A DNA stretch of 64,000 bases from Malania oleifera (lineage: Eukaryota > Streptophyta > Magnoliopsida > Santalales > Ximeniaceae). A model generated the notes under the pieces. The model worked only from the letters and a program-made list of their open reading frames with translations, ran no database searches and was not told the origin of the DNA. A program made the translations under genes and the position numbers. The stretch covers positions 124,008,719-124,072,718 of the forward strand of contig NC_080420.1 in assembly GCF_029873635.1 (NCBI RefSeq), read 5' to 3'. Positions 46,801-58,073 of this stretch are shown piece by piece (position 1 is the stretch's first letter; every line of letters starts with the position of its first letter).

Positions 46801-48685
46801 TATTTACTAGAACTACGTTGCTCAACCACTATGGATAATTGACCTTCCTGACAAATTTAGCTTGTACTAATTTCGTCACTTCTTCATCTATCACCTTGAT
46901 TCACTCCATCGGGAAGCTCCTTTTTTATGCTTTACAAACTTATGGTTGGGGTCAACTTGCAACCTGTGCTCCATGATTGTAGGGTCAATCCCCGACATAT
47001 CTTCGATTGACTAGGCAAACACTTCTGCGAAGTCGTTCAGTAGCCCACTTAGTTATGCTCTCAAAGTGTTGGGCAGGCGACTCCCGATCTGCACGCACTT
47101 CTTGTCACACTCCGAACCCGTGGATGGGTCCTTGGTGTGATTTTAATAACCTAACCTGTCTCTGTATCATTTAAAACATACATTATACTATACTGAATGA
47201 GGGTTTGACCCCGTGGGGTACACGTAAACCCTATACACAATTACATACATGTCCATACACCTTAAATACGTAACAATAATGTTCTTTCTGTACATACATC
47301 ATACCATACCGGAGTCTATACATAACTGGAAATATACATCCCAAAATATGATACATACTCTGGGTGTCTACAAAAACCTAATACTCACAACTCGATTACA
47401 AAACCCGTACCTACACAGGTACTAAACATAGCTAACCGACACCCAAGCTTCCGGACGCTAGGATGCTAGTTTCGGCTACCCGAAGGACCTGAAAAACATT
47501 TGTATATTCGGAGTGAGACACCTCTCAGTAAGGAAGAAAGCAGGTTATATCAGTGTATGACATACAAGTGTTATTTCAGCATATAACATAACATGATACA
47601 GTTCCAGTATTTTTAGAATTCAGTTCCAGTACATATGATACCAAATATATGGTCAGTGTTGTCACACTCAAGCACATGATACACTGTGATAACCAAAGCC
47701 TCACAACGATACCGTTGCCAGTACGGTGTCCACTCACACCCTTCGGTGACCAGTCGAAACAAACAGGCGATATTTCACACCCTCGGATATAGAGCCGGAT
47801 ACTCTCGCCCACGGTAATTAGCCAAGACATGGCGCTAATGTACGATAATTAGCCGTCCCTAGTTGATTTACAAAACCCGAAACAATTTTGGAACTCATGT
47901 CCCTATACATCAGCGTACGATAATTAGTCGTCCCTATCTGTTTTACAAAACCCTGAAACATTTTACATACAACATTTTATTCCACACTTATTTGAGTATA
48001 CAACAAATCATATCGTTTTCAATTTGAGAAATACAGTTTAATACAAATACAGGTACGGTCATCTCAATACTACAGTTTTATACAACATGCAGTTTTTCCA
48101 ACATAAATAGAGATGATACTTGAAACCCCCAATTTTTCCAAAAACTGTAACCCGAAAATCCTGCATTTTTACTTGATAGATTTTTCCAGATAAGTAACCA
48201 AAACATACATACAATCGTAAACTACATGTTTACCGATTCCGATTTCGAAAAATAACTGATATAAACAGAATCCCCTTACCTTTTCCCGAATACCATAATG
48301 CAAACTCTACGGCTCCAAAACTACGAATCGAGTTCCTAAAACCTAAACATCCAAGAACTATACTTCACTACAATTCTTACTACTACATATATATCGAAAC
48401 AAAACTTGAATCAGACCCTTACCTCGGTTTTGGGTCAAAACCCAAAAATCTTCAAACGACTTTTCGATCTACTAAAAAAGTAGAGATTCTTCCCCTGATC
48501 CACGCAGTAACGTTGGATTGTTGAATCAAATGACGAACAACAAAGAAACGAAGAGAGAAGTAGAGATTTCGTTGGTTTTAGAGAGAGAGAGAGATAGAGT
48601 TTTAGCTTACTTGACCTCTAAGCAAAGTAATAGGATATTTATAGCCCCTTTGACCCGGTTAACCTCATCGATGAAACAGTGCCTT

Positions 48686-50736
48686 TGTAACGACCTGCTT
48701 ATCTTAATATAAAATAAAATATAATAAATAAAATAGTCAACCTGAACCCGTGGGTAGCGGGGACGCCTGTCATACACAACAGAACCTAGGCAGCAGTAAA
48801 TGTAAATCACAACCATCAACCAATAATTATATAATACTAGAGTCTACTATAATCCCAAAATATTGTGTTCATATACAACCTCAAAGTATCAAAAATACAT
48901 CTAGGATTCCATAACAAAAATCTCTTGATCCTAGCACAAAACTTACCCTCCTAACGGGGTAACTCGATAAATTCAACGGCGGCCACGCTCCGCCGGTCTT
49001 TCTGGGTTTCCTGAAAATCATTTTATATTCGAGGGTGAGACACTTCTTAGTAAGGGAAAATAAACTAAATACAACTGTGTGGTAACATGAATACTTAATG
49101 ATAATATAGATATACAGTACAATCTTCATACTAGAAATCATTCACCATTTAATAACTGCAAAAACGTATACTTTCATATTTTACAATAAATCATACTAAT
49201 CATAATTGTATGGTATAACTAATAATACTGAAAACATACCAGGATGAATAGCTAGCTGATGTCATGTATTACCCTCCATGATGGGTTGTGTAGCCCGAAG
49301 GCAGGACTTGACAATGGTTGATCGACCACTGTCGAGTCAAAAATGTTTGTAAGTACGATGGGCCCGCCACACCCTGGTCTGGACTGTCAGGTGGACATTT
49401 ACAACTTTACATTAAAAGCCACATTGACTATCCATCTCCCACCCCCTCATGGGGTCGTTGGCACCAATCTGATCATAGATATCTGATCTATAAGCTATGG
49501 TACTATGCTCCTAAACTGAACTAAACTAACATCCGGGTTCTAATAACATATAATACATGATAATATAGCGTTTAACATAAATGGATTGATAGCATTTTCT
49601 ATAATTTCATAAATACGGCCTCATGCTGAACATTTAATAAATACGGCCTCGCGCTGAAATCATACGTAAAACACGGTCTCGCGCCGGCTATCAATCACGG
49701 CCTTGCGTCGAATATCTCATACATATCATTCTGAATAATAAATCAATTATCATGTATTTTCAACATCATTTTGTACGGTAATATTTCATATTCCTGAAAC
49801 ATGCTTCAATCATAACATAGTCATATCATAATACTTTTCACGTAAAGTAATATTCATGTCACACATTTGCTGTATAAAACCATACTTTATATTCTAAAAT
49901 CGTAATTTCTGGCATCTCATACATATATATACATTTCAACATAATATTAGTATTTTCCCCAAATGTGCATTTCCTTTATAATATACAGATATGATACATG
50001 TTTTCCTAAAAATAAATTTACTGATAAATAATAATAATTTGCATGGAAAATAACTGTTTTAGTTTATTCCCTTACCCGACACTGAAAGAAACCTCCTAAA
50101 ATTTCCAATCCTGCACTCGCAGGGTTCCCCATTTAACTCCCTAAAAACAATAATTCATATAACTAAACTTCGGTATTTTCACATGAACATCATTTCCTAT
50201 AACTACAGTAGGACCAAATTTAGCATAAAAAGTCTTACCTCAACTTAGGGATGAATTTTGACTAGCTTCCACCAACGATCTGCTCCGACAGATTTGGAGA
50301 GGACTTTCCCAGGAGCGTCATGGTGGCCTCAGATCGTCGATCCGGCGAGCAACGGAGCTAAAATCGAAGAAAGAGGAGAGAGAAACCGAAGGAAGAGAGA
50401 GAGTGGTTTTTTTCTTAAGTTTTGAGTTAAAAATATGAGTTTTACTATTTATAAAGCCGGATTTGTCGACGAGACACGTCACCTCGTCGACAAGTCCTGT
50501 GGAAAGTTCGTTGACGAACTTACACCCTCGTCGATGAATTTCAGACCTCTAAAAATCCTCTCTCGGTATCTTCTCATCGACAAAACTTGTCTTCATCGAT
50601 GAGGACTTAATGAATTCCCTCAGTTAATACTCCCAAATTGCAATGTCGTCGACAAAGTTGACTGTCTCCTTCTATTACTGTTTCCATTTCCCTTCCTCTT
50701 TATTATTTAAATACCATTATTATTCGAGTCATCACA
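48686..50736 (-). mobile_element. Solo LTR G (2051 bp), nested in LTR F
   Basis: It runs from TGTAACGACC to GAGTCATCACA on the plus strand. LTR F sequence resumes at 50737 in the middle of its palindrome array. No exact target repeat is visible (gcctt left, tttgt right). Minus-strand modules: palindrome array 50660-50463, TATAAATA near 50450, GGTAAGGG near 50075, conserved box 49056-49032, ATTTTCAGG 49018-49010, GGCAGCAG box near 48790. Minisatellite-like TACGGCCTCGCGCTGAA words lie at 49615-49710. Confidence 0.82.
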
Positions 50737-50905
50737 TTTGTCGACGAATCATCCACACATTTCGTCGACGAACCGGCTCCTTCGGCGATGAACCCTATTC
50801 TGATATTTTACAACACGTTCGGTATCTCTTCGTTGATAAGACTCTAAATTTTGGTGATGAAGAGTATAAGGGCCTTCGTCGACGAGAACAATGGCTTCGC
50901 TGACG
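50463..50905. promoter_or_regulatory. TTCGTCGACGAA palindrome arrays of LTRs G and F, side by side
   Basis: LTR G carries its array at 50463-50660 next to its TATAAATA. The array of LTR F (50737-50905, plus a remnant at 48665-48685) was split by the insertion of G. Confidence 0.75.
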
Positions 50906-53154
50906 AAGCTTGCAAAATTTACCTTTTTACCCTTTTGTTATTTATTCAATCTACATATCTTGGGTCAGGTTCTTACACTTCTCCTGATTACCGTTCATGG
51001 GTATAGGTGTGAGGTCATCATCCAATGTGCTAATTTGAGGGTACTCACCTCTCACCTCCAGGTCTTCTACAGTCAAGGTCTCCCTTGTTTTCGTTTTACC
51101 TTTTAACGCCATCACATAGCAACTCCGAGCTTTTGCTTGATCTCCCTTGACCATCCCTATCTCGTGCGAAGTAAGGAATTTCATCTTTAGGTGATACATG
51201 GATGTTATGGCTTGGACTGTATTGAGTGAGGGGCGACCTAGTATGATGTTGTATACCGATGGCCGATCAACCACTAGGAAATCTGTCAATTAAGTGATTT
51301 GCTATGGGGTTGTCCCTATTGTTACCGGGAGTGTAATTGTTCCCATGGGATGCACTATGTCTCCTCCAAATCTAACCAAGGGGATGGAGATCCGTTTGAG
51401 GCATTCCCTATCGATCTTCATTCCCTCGAGCACCGACCAGAATATAATGTTGGTCGAGCTCCCGTTGTCTATCAGCACGGGCCTCACTTTGTAGTTAGCC
51501 ACCAGAAGGGAGACTACTAAAGCGTCATCGTGGGGTTGCTGTACTCCTTCTTCTTCTTCGCTATCAAAGGTGATAGCGTCGTCTTGTTTTTGTCTTTTTC
51601 CGCTTGGCCCCCTTTTCTCCGTTAAGAGTACCTGTTTAGCATACCTTTTTCGAGCACCTCCGTTGTCTCCACCATTGGTGGATCCTCCAAAGATCACAAC
51701 GATTTCTCCTACAATCCGTTCCTCTTGCTCATCCTTGTTTGGCCTTTTTTGCTCATGAGCTTCCCCTTGACAACCCTCTTCTTTATGAACCTTGACAGGA
51801 GGCTTTTTTTTTTTTATCAAGGCTTCAATTTCATTCTTCAGTTGAATACATTTTTCCGTATCGTGCCCGTGATCCCTATGGAACTGACAGAATTTTGACA
51901 TGTTTCATTTATATGAGGGTGTTCGCATAGGTTCGGGCTATGAAACGTACTCCTTCTTTCTTATGTGCATTAACACATCGATTCACAATGCGTTTAGGGG
52001 GGTGTAAGTGGGGAACTTACTAGGTTGCCCTCTCGCCTTAGAGCTGGCATGCAGTATGCTATTCTCCTGCCTTTTCACGGGTCTGGAAGGTTCGCCAATC
52101 TCCCTGCTAGCCTTCCTTTTCAACTTGATCTGATTCCCTCTAGAATCCATCATTTCTTCCAAGTTGATATACTTCTGTGCTCTGGCCATCGGTTCTCCCA
52201 CATCAGCCGGTGGCTTTTTCCCCGATGAGTACAGGAAATTTCCTGGCTGAAGGGCTGTGGTCAGAGCTACCAAAGCCACCCCCATGTCCAGGTTGCGGAT
52301 CTCCAGGGTCGTAGTGAGCAAATAGTGCATGAACTTTTTTAGTGTCTCCTGTTCTCCCTGAACCATGCTCATTAGATGAGCCGACGTTTTGACAATTCTC
52401 CGACTGTTGAGGAAATGGTTGGTAAGCAGCTGCTTCATCTCAAAGAAGGAGCTAATTGACCTAGGCCATAGGGTTTGATACCAATCTCTGGCACTACCTT
52501 TAAGGGTGGCCGCAAATGCTCGGCACATGATGACATTAGGTGCGCCCTACAATTGCATCAACACTTGAAGGTGTCCAGATGATCGACCAGGTCAGTCAAA
52601 CCTTCGTACATTTCAAAGGTTAGTATTTTGAATTTGTTGGGCAACGAGACCTACATCACTTCTTTGGCGAACGACGACTCCAGACAGAGGCTTATCCGTA
52701 GGAAGGGGTTGGTTTGGCCCTCTTTCATCATCTTCTCAATTTGGTTTATCTTCTTAATCCTTTCCTCTAACTCGATCGATCTTTGCTCGTTGATGCCTAT
52801 GCTGTTCGCGTCTTCCACCTTTTTAGTGAGGTTAGTTTTTTCCTCACCCTCCTTTAGTTTCTCTGCTTTCTTAGGTGGGTTGGGGCTAACTTGTTGTTGG
52901 TGGGGGACATGATTTTCCTGATTCTTTTGCTGCAAAAGTAGGTTGAACATATTCTCCATTTTCTTTTAGGAGGTGAGAAATTCCTCCCTGGTGACCTTGG
53001 AATGTTCTATGGGTGTGAAGTGAATGGACTAGGGTGATTCTTTTCTAGTTGTAGGGTCAGAGCTTGAGCTGTGAGTGATTGTCATTATTTGAGTGTCGGA
53101 GGTCGGGAGCAGAATGTGCACCTCTCAAAAGCAGTTTCCACAGACGGTGCCAAC

Positions 53155-53599
53155 TGTTGCGGGATAAAATGGCTATGACCTACAAGACTGTTCTGTGAAT
53201 TACGATAACCTGAAAAGGGTGAAAGCAAAATAGGCTTAGAGGACTCGGGGTGTACTCCGGGGGATCACTCTGATGCCTAAGTAAGGGGAATGCTTCAAAG
53301 AGGTTGAATGCAACAGTAAATGTGAGTTAAGAATGAGATACCTCCGCTTGTTTGCGTTCCCCTCTTTATAGTGGCGTGAGTTGACCCTTGAGGTAATTCG
53401 TCATTATGATGCAGGGGCATGGATTGCTCCCGGGTCATAAAGTACTAGCGCGTATCATTTCAAGCGTTTAAGGCGTCAGCGTGAATCTCTCCACTCATTA
53501 TTGAGTTGGAGCTCATTGCTCTCGTCAAAAGGTCTAACTTGGGGAGTAATTGTTAGGCGTCAACTCCCTTTTGTTGACTAATATATTTTGGGCATATCA
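53155..53599 (-). repeat. 5' LTR of element I (445 bp)
   Basis: In transcript orientation it runs from TGATATGCCC to CCCGCAACA. The next bases, GTTGGCACCGTCTGTGG, resemble the primer-binding region (TTGGCGCCGTCTGTGG type) seen in related plant gypsy elements. A CACTATAAAGAGGGGAAC stretch near 53370 is a likely TATA box. No partner LTR is present in the window. Confidence 0.75.
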
Positions 53600-54035
53600 C
53601 CAGTTATGCTATAGGGATTGGAATGTTGGGTAACGAAAAAACATAATATCCAAAAAGTAAAAGTTGTCGATATGAGAATGTTTAAATGGACGGGTGATAT
53701 AACATTGAAAGATAAATTATGGAATGAATATATTCATGGTAAGTTAGGTGTAACTCCTATAAAAGATAAAATAAGGGAGGAATAACTCAAATGGTATGGA
53801 TACTTGTAACGTAGGCCACATAGTGCACTTGTGATGAAGAGTGATTTAGATATTGTGGGGGGCATTAGAAGGGGTAGAAGTAGATCTAAAATAACTTGGG
53901 AAGAGATAGTGAATAATGATTTTGTATCCTTAAATCTTTCAAAAGAAATGGTCTATGATTGTATAAATTGGTGTAAAAGGATTCATATAACTGATCTTAT
54001 CTAATGAGACTAAAGTTTGGTTTTGTTGTTATTAT
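53600..54035 (+). mobile_element. RTE-type LINE, piece 4: C-terminal end and tail
   Basis: After element I, RTE C-terminal sequence follows: KSKVVDMRMFKWTG-like residues, then KLGVTPIKDKIREE, LKWYGYL, GRSRSKITWEEIV and HITDLI before TAA at 54002. These match the RTE end (LGVAPIxDKMREGRLRWFGH ... GRGRPKxTWxE). The tail TGAGACTAAAG then TTTTGTTGTT ends the element. Frame breaks are few, the least decayed of the four pieces. Confidence 0.88.
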
Positions 54036-54117
54036 CGTAGTAAAAAGTATAATTTTGGAAAATTAAAGGGAAAAATTGAAGATTTTTAAAAAATGGGGAC
54101 CTAAGCGCAAAATTTAT

Positions 54118-54231
54118 TCCACTGCTTTTCTTTTATAAACAGAGACCCATTTTATCGAACAGCGAAGAAACGCAGGCGACGAAAATAGCAGAAGCTATCG
54201 TGTCGTCCATATCTCGATCTTCACTCTCAGG
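54118..54231 (+). promoter_or_regulatory. Core promoter and non-coding first exon of the G-patch gene
   Basis: TTTTATAAAC at about 54130 is a plausible TATA box, with transcription starting near 54160. The sequence CGAAGAAACGCAGGCGACGA up to CTCTCAG gives a leader exon ending at about 54231, followed by GTTCCTCTC as a possible donor. The leader exon is inferred. It would leave a 1.18-kb 5' UTR intron before the coding exon at 55408. The LINE tail ends about 85 bp upstream of the TATA box. Confidence 0.5.
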
Positions 54232-55417
54232 TTCCTCTCTTTCTCTCATTGTGTGTGCGTGTGGATGTCTATTCTAGGGTTTTCGAATTTGATTTAAGTC
54301 TTATCTATTTTCAGTTCTTGGGTTATTTATGATTATTTTGATCTATCTTGTTCGCTGGGCTTGTTTGTAGATCTACACAGAGGTTTGTAACGTTTTGTGT
54401 TTTGCGCTTCTTTAAAAGTTTGTTTGGGGTTTATTTCTTTATTTTTTGCAAGGAACACTTTGTTCTCCTCAAATTCGTGCTGCAAATTAATCACAAGGGT
54501 TACTCTTTTTTTTTTTTGCCTTTTTTGATAATTATTAGGACCCATTTTGGAACTTGGTAAACGTGAAAGAAAGGAAGGAAAATATGAAGGATTCTGCTTT
54601 TTTATTTTTTGGTAATTGAGGAAATGGGAAACAAAACCAAAGATATGGCATATCAAAGAACCGAAACATTATTTTCATTCCAGTCTCCTTTTATTTTCAT
54701 TATATTTTTGAATTAATTTTCATTCGTAATAGTTAATAATATCTGAGAGAGAGAAAATGCAACAGAAAATTGATCCCCATCTTGTTTGCTTTTCTTTTCA
54801 TCTTCTCTCACAAAATCTTTAATCTAGACCTAGCCTTGGCGAATTTATTGGATGTTGGTAAATGTTTTAGAACAACATGGGGATGAAAACTGGAAAACTA
54901 GATTTAAAGTTAAAATAGAGAGCGTTTCAATTTTCTTTGTGCAATATCCTGTTTTCGACTCAGAAAAATGTTAATCTTGGCTCCACTAGGCCAAAATATC
55001 TGCACTAACTTTGAGTAGATGAGTTGTTCTTTTGATTCTTCATAATGATTTTGTACGATTCAGATTTCAATTTTTTTTTTTTAATAAATTCCATTCCCAC
55101 CTTTTCACAGAGGTTGACTATAGCATTGGGTTGGACAAGGACTCCCAGGCTTTATCTCTCTGCCTCAGTTTGGTATGTTCTTATTTTTGGTGCCTGAATT
55201 GGTAATCATAACTTCTTGTCTTAGTCATTATCTTCTTAGAGCACCAGAAAGTTGTTTTTACAGCTTCTAAATAGTAAATATTTATGTCATGTTTGTCATT
55301 GTGTGTGTATACTTTTTTGGTTCCTGTCCATTGGCTTCAGGGTTGATAGTTTGCTCACTGAAAAATGAACCCATTACTGGTTTCTTGTTTTTTTCTAAAT
55401 TATTTAGGAGGTACGAA

Positions 55418-55489
55418 ATGGATAATATATGGTACGGTAGCCATCAGGAAACAAGCAGTCAAGATATACGGAAACCTGAAATGAGCGAG
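55418..55489 (+). CDS. GPATCH8-like G-patch protein, first coding exon
   Basis: Acceptor TATTTAG at 55401-55407 precedes GGTACGAA and the ATG at 55418. The exon codes MDNIWYGSHQETSSQDIRKP followed by EMSE (24 residues), then donor GTAATC at 55490, phase 0. The start is the first ATG after the acceptor. The N-terminal stretch is acidic and polar without a signal peptide, fitting a nuclear protein. Plant members are thought to act in RNA processing through the G-patch, which typically engages DEAH helicases; that role is family knowledge, not read from this sequence. Confidence 0.85.
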
Positions 55490-55755
55490 GTAATCAATGG
55501 TCATCTATTTTATTTTGTAATTGAGTTAGCCTTTGCCTGAAAATCGCTTACAATAAAATTATTTAAAGCTTTTTGTTCATATTTATCCATGTTTTGTTTG
55601 TTTTGCCATTAAGATTTTTTTAAAGTAATTGAATATACTCTGGACGTGAGTTCTACTTCTATCGTTAATGCTTCTCCTTGCTACTATGTCATTATGAATG
55701 GAACTTTCTTGATTTGTAATGTGCTGAGTTTCATTGTCCACACCTCGTGCTTTAG

Positions 55756-56082
<327 letters not shown>

Positions 56083-57179
56083 TAAAACATGTATACTTAT
56101 CTGGTTTATTTTTCATACTGTGCTTTTATTTATTTATTTATTTTGCCCTTTTACCTGTTTGGGCCCATACTTCCGTGCTAATTTGTCTAACTAAGGCGTT
56201 TTGCTTGCACAATCCTGAGGATGAGCAGTTTGAAATCATATTTTAACTAATATGAAGACATAAAAAAGAACTTAAAACATCCTTTCTGGAGAGAATATAA
56301 ACTCAAATAGTTCTATTATATTTAAATATGAAATGCATGTATGATACTTTGATTTTGGAAGGATTAATGCAAAATGGAACTTACTTGAGATGGTCGGGCT
56401 GTGTGTGATGTGGGTAAAGTACTGTGAAACTAAGGCTTGTGTTTGAATTAAAAGGCTCCATAATTCATACAAAGAAACTGATATTGTGGTCTGTCCTTCC
56501 TTTCTTTTAAATTGAATATTTTGCTGCCTAAGTCTTAGTGTAGAACTTATGTTCTTGAATTGTTTATAGGACTTTTCATTTTAATAACTAGAAAGAATGC
56601 ATGGTAGTTTATACTCAGTTCCTGTTTGGGGTTGCTTCCAATGAAAATATTTTATGGTGCAAAATCATTCTTTGGTTAGTCTTCGACAATTTGGTTAAGA
56701 AATCAAATTCATGGGTCGGAAATAGATTTTTGAAGACAAAGCTAAAATCACTCTAGAATTAATGTTGATTATTGAAGCTTTCCCAGAGCTAATTTTAGAT
56801 AAAAAAATAAATTCCCAACTAAATTTTTGCATGCTAGATTAGAATTAATTTTTTAAACTCAAAATCACTTTTATTTCAAAACTAAAAGCTGCTCCAAACA
56901 GGTCTTTAAATTGCTCAGCATAATTTTGAGGGTATTTTAAACTATTTTCTGGACAATATATGAACAGTATATGTGAATTATTTATAGAACATTGGTTTGA
57001 AAGTTTGATTTGGATTTGGGACTGTTGAATTACAAAGTCTGTTTTGGAATGGTGACTTTTGTTTCCTCATTTTGGTTTTTTGTTGTCTTTGTTTTAAGTT
57101 TCCAAAGTGAGCTGTAACATGTTTAGGAGCATCCCATGGTTGCCAAAATTTTGTGAAGTAAAATGTGTGAACACATGAG

Positions 57180-57380
57180 TGCATAATGGTTTGGCATGGT
57201 GATGCGGGCAGGTTGCCGACCCAGCACAGCAGCGACTGCTTGCTGACGATGATGCTGCTTCCTGCAATGACTTGTCAGTTGTTTCAAGCGGTGGTGGTAA
57301 TGACTTGCTGGAGATAACGGCAGGTTGGCCGACTTCTCTCACGGATTATGATTGGGGTAGTTGGGCTCCCCACTTAATGT
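57180..57380. other. GC-richer island in the large intron, unidentified
   Basis: It stands out from the AT-rich intron. GCAGGTTGCCGAC (57210) recurs as GCAGGTTGGCCGAC (57321). The plus strand is open across it (DPAQQRLLADDDAASCNDLS and on), but I cannot assign a family. It may be a captured gene scrap or the end of an unknown element. Confidence 0.3.
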
Positions 57381-58073
57381 TAGGCTGGTTGTATGGTGTT
57401 AAAAAACGCTTGGGGATAAGAAGAAGTAAAACAAATCAGAATTTACTAAACATGTTTCTGTCTTTATTTTGCGGAAAACTAGAAAGAGGAGAATACAAGG
57501 AATGGAACCATTTCCCACCTCACCTCAGTTTTTGCTCTTGGATTTGGGGGCCCCTGATAGGTTCTTCGGGTCTATCCTCCTGATTTTGCTATTTGTTGCC
57601 CTCTTCTTCCTTGTCTCTTTTGCATTGAATATTGGCCTCTCTCTTTTTAATGCACGTTCCCATGGTCTGATCTTGATAAAATTTTGGGCAAAATACACTG
57701 AACTTTATTGAGATTTGTTGAAAATGTTATAACACTGAACTCCTTTGAGGTTTGAATATTGGCCTTTGAGGGGTTTTCGTGGCTAATTATTTTTCCTCTT
57801 TATTTATTTTTTAAAATTCTTGAGGACTTCCTAATCTTGCCTAGGTTGTAATTGCTCTTCTTTCTTAACGCATCTTCTTTTATTATAAAATAAAATGTAA
57901 AAATGATTGTTTGAATGGCAAGTTTTTTTTTTCTTCAAAATTTTAGAAATTTTATTGTAACTGTATTTTAAATTCACATGGTCATTTAATTTTAATTTTA
58001 ATTAAAATTTTTGTATAGAACGAATTATTTAATCCACAAAATTCAATATTGGATATTGAAGTACTGTAGTAAT

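Larger units (their letters stand above)
47103..50977 (-). mobile_element. Solo LTR F, target duplication cttct, holding solo LTR G
   Basis: It runs from TGTCACACTC to GGTTCTTACA, with exact 5-bp repeats cttct at 47098-47102 and 50978-50982. It is nested in element I. Without G it is about 1.82 kb. It is a diverged relative of A and C. Modules on the minus strand: palindrome array 50905-50737 continuing at 48685-48665 after the G insertion, TATA-like CTATAAATA near 48640, CT-rich leader, GGTAAGGGG 48280-48272, conserved box 47532-47513, TTTTTCAGG 47497-47489. Confidence 0.9.
43886..53599 (-). mobile_element. Element I: Tat-lineage Ty3/gypsy, 3' LTR absent, holding solo LTRs F and G
   Basis: Minus-strand order: 5' LTR 53599-53155, primer-binding region, gag from about 52960 (gag core with KGSARDWYQTL near 52490), a zinc knuckle (CQFHRDHGHDTEKCIQL) near 51890, protease region about 51500-51050, then solo LTR F at 50977-47103. 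Reverse transcriptase follows about 46825-46240 (AYVDDMLVKS), then a first RNase H. A second RNase H at about 45660-45290 (LHVDGSYNASGWGSRLIL) is the extra domain typical of the Tat lineage. Integrase lies at about 44910-44490 and its C-terminal region to about 43960. The copy is broken, around ten times by eye, and its 3' LTR is missing at the junction with H. It is older than LTRs F and G. Confidence 0.88.

Noticed and set aside
57272-57583. 103-residue open frame in the large intron
   Set aside because: It begins in the unidentified GC-richer island and runs into ordinary intron sequence; no family match, so not called a gene.
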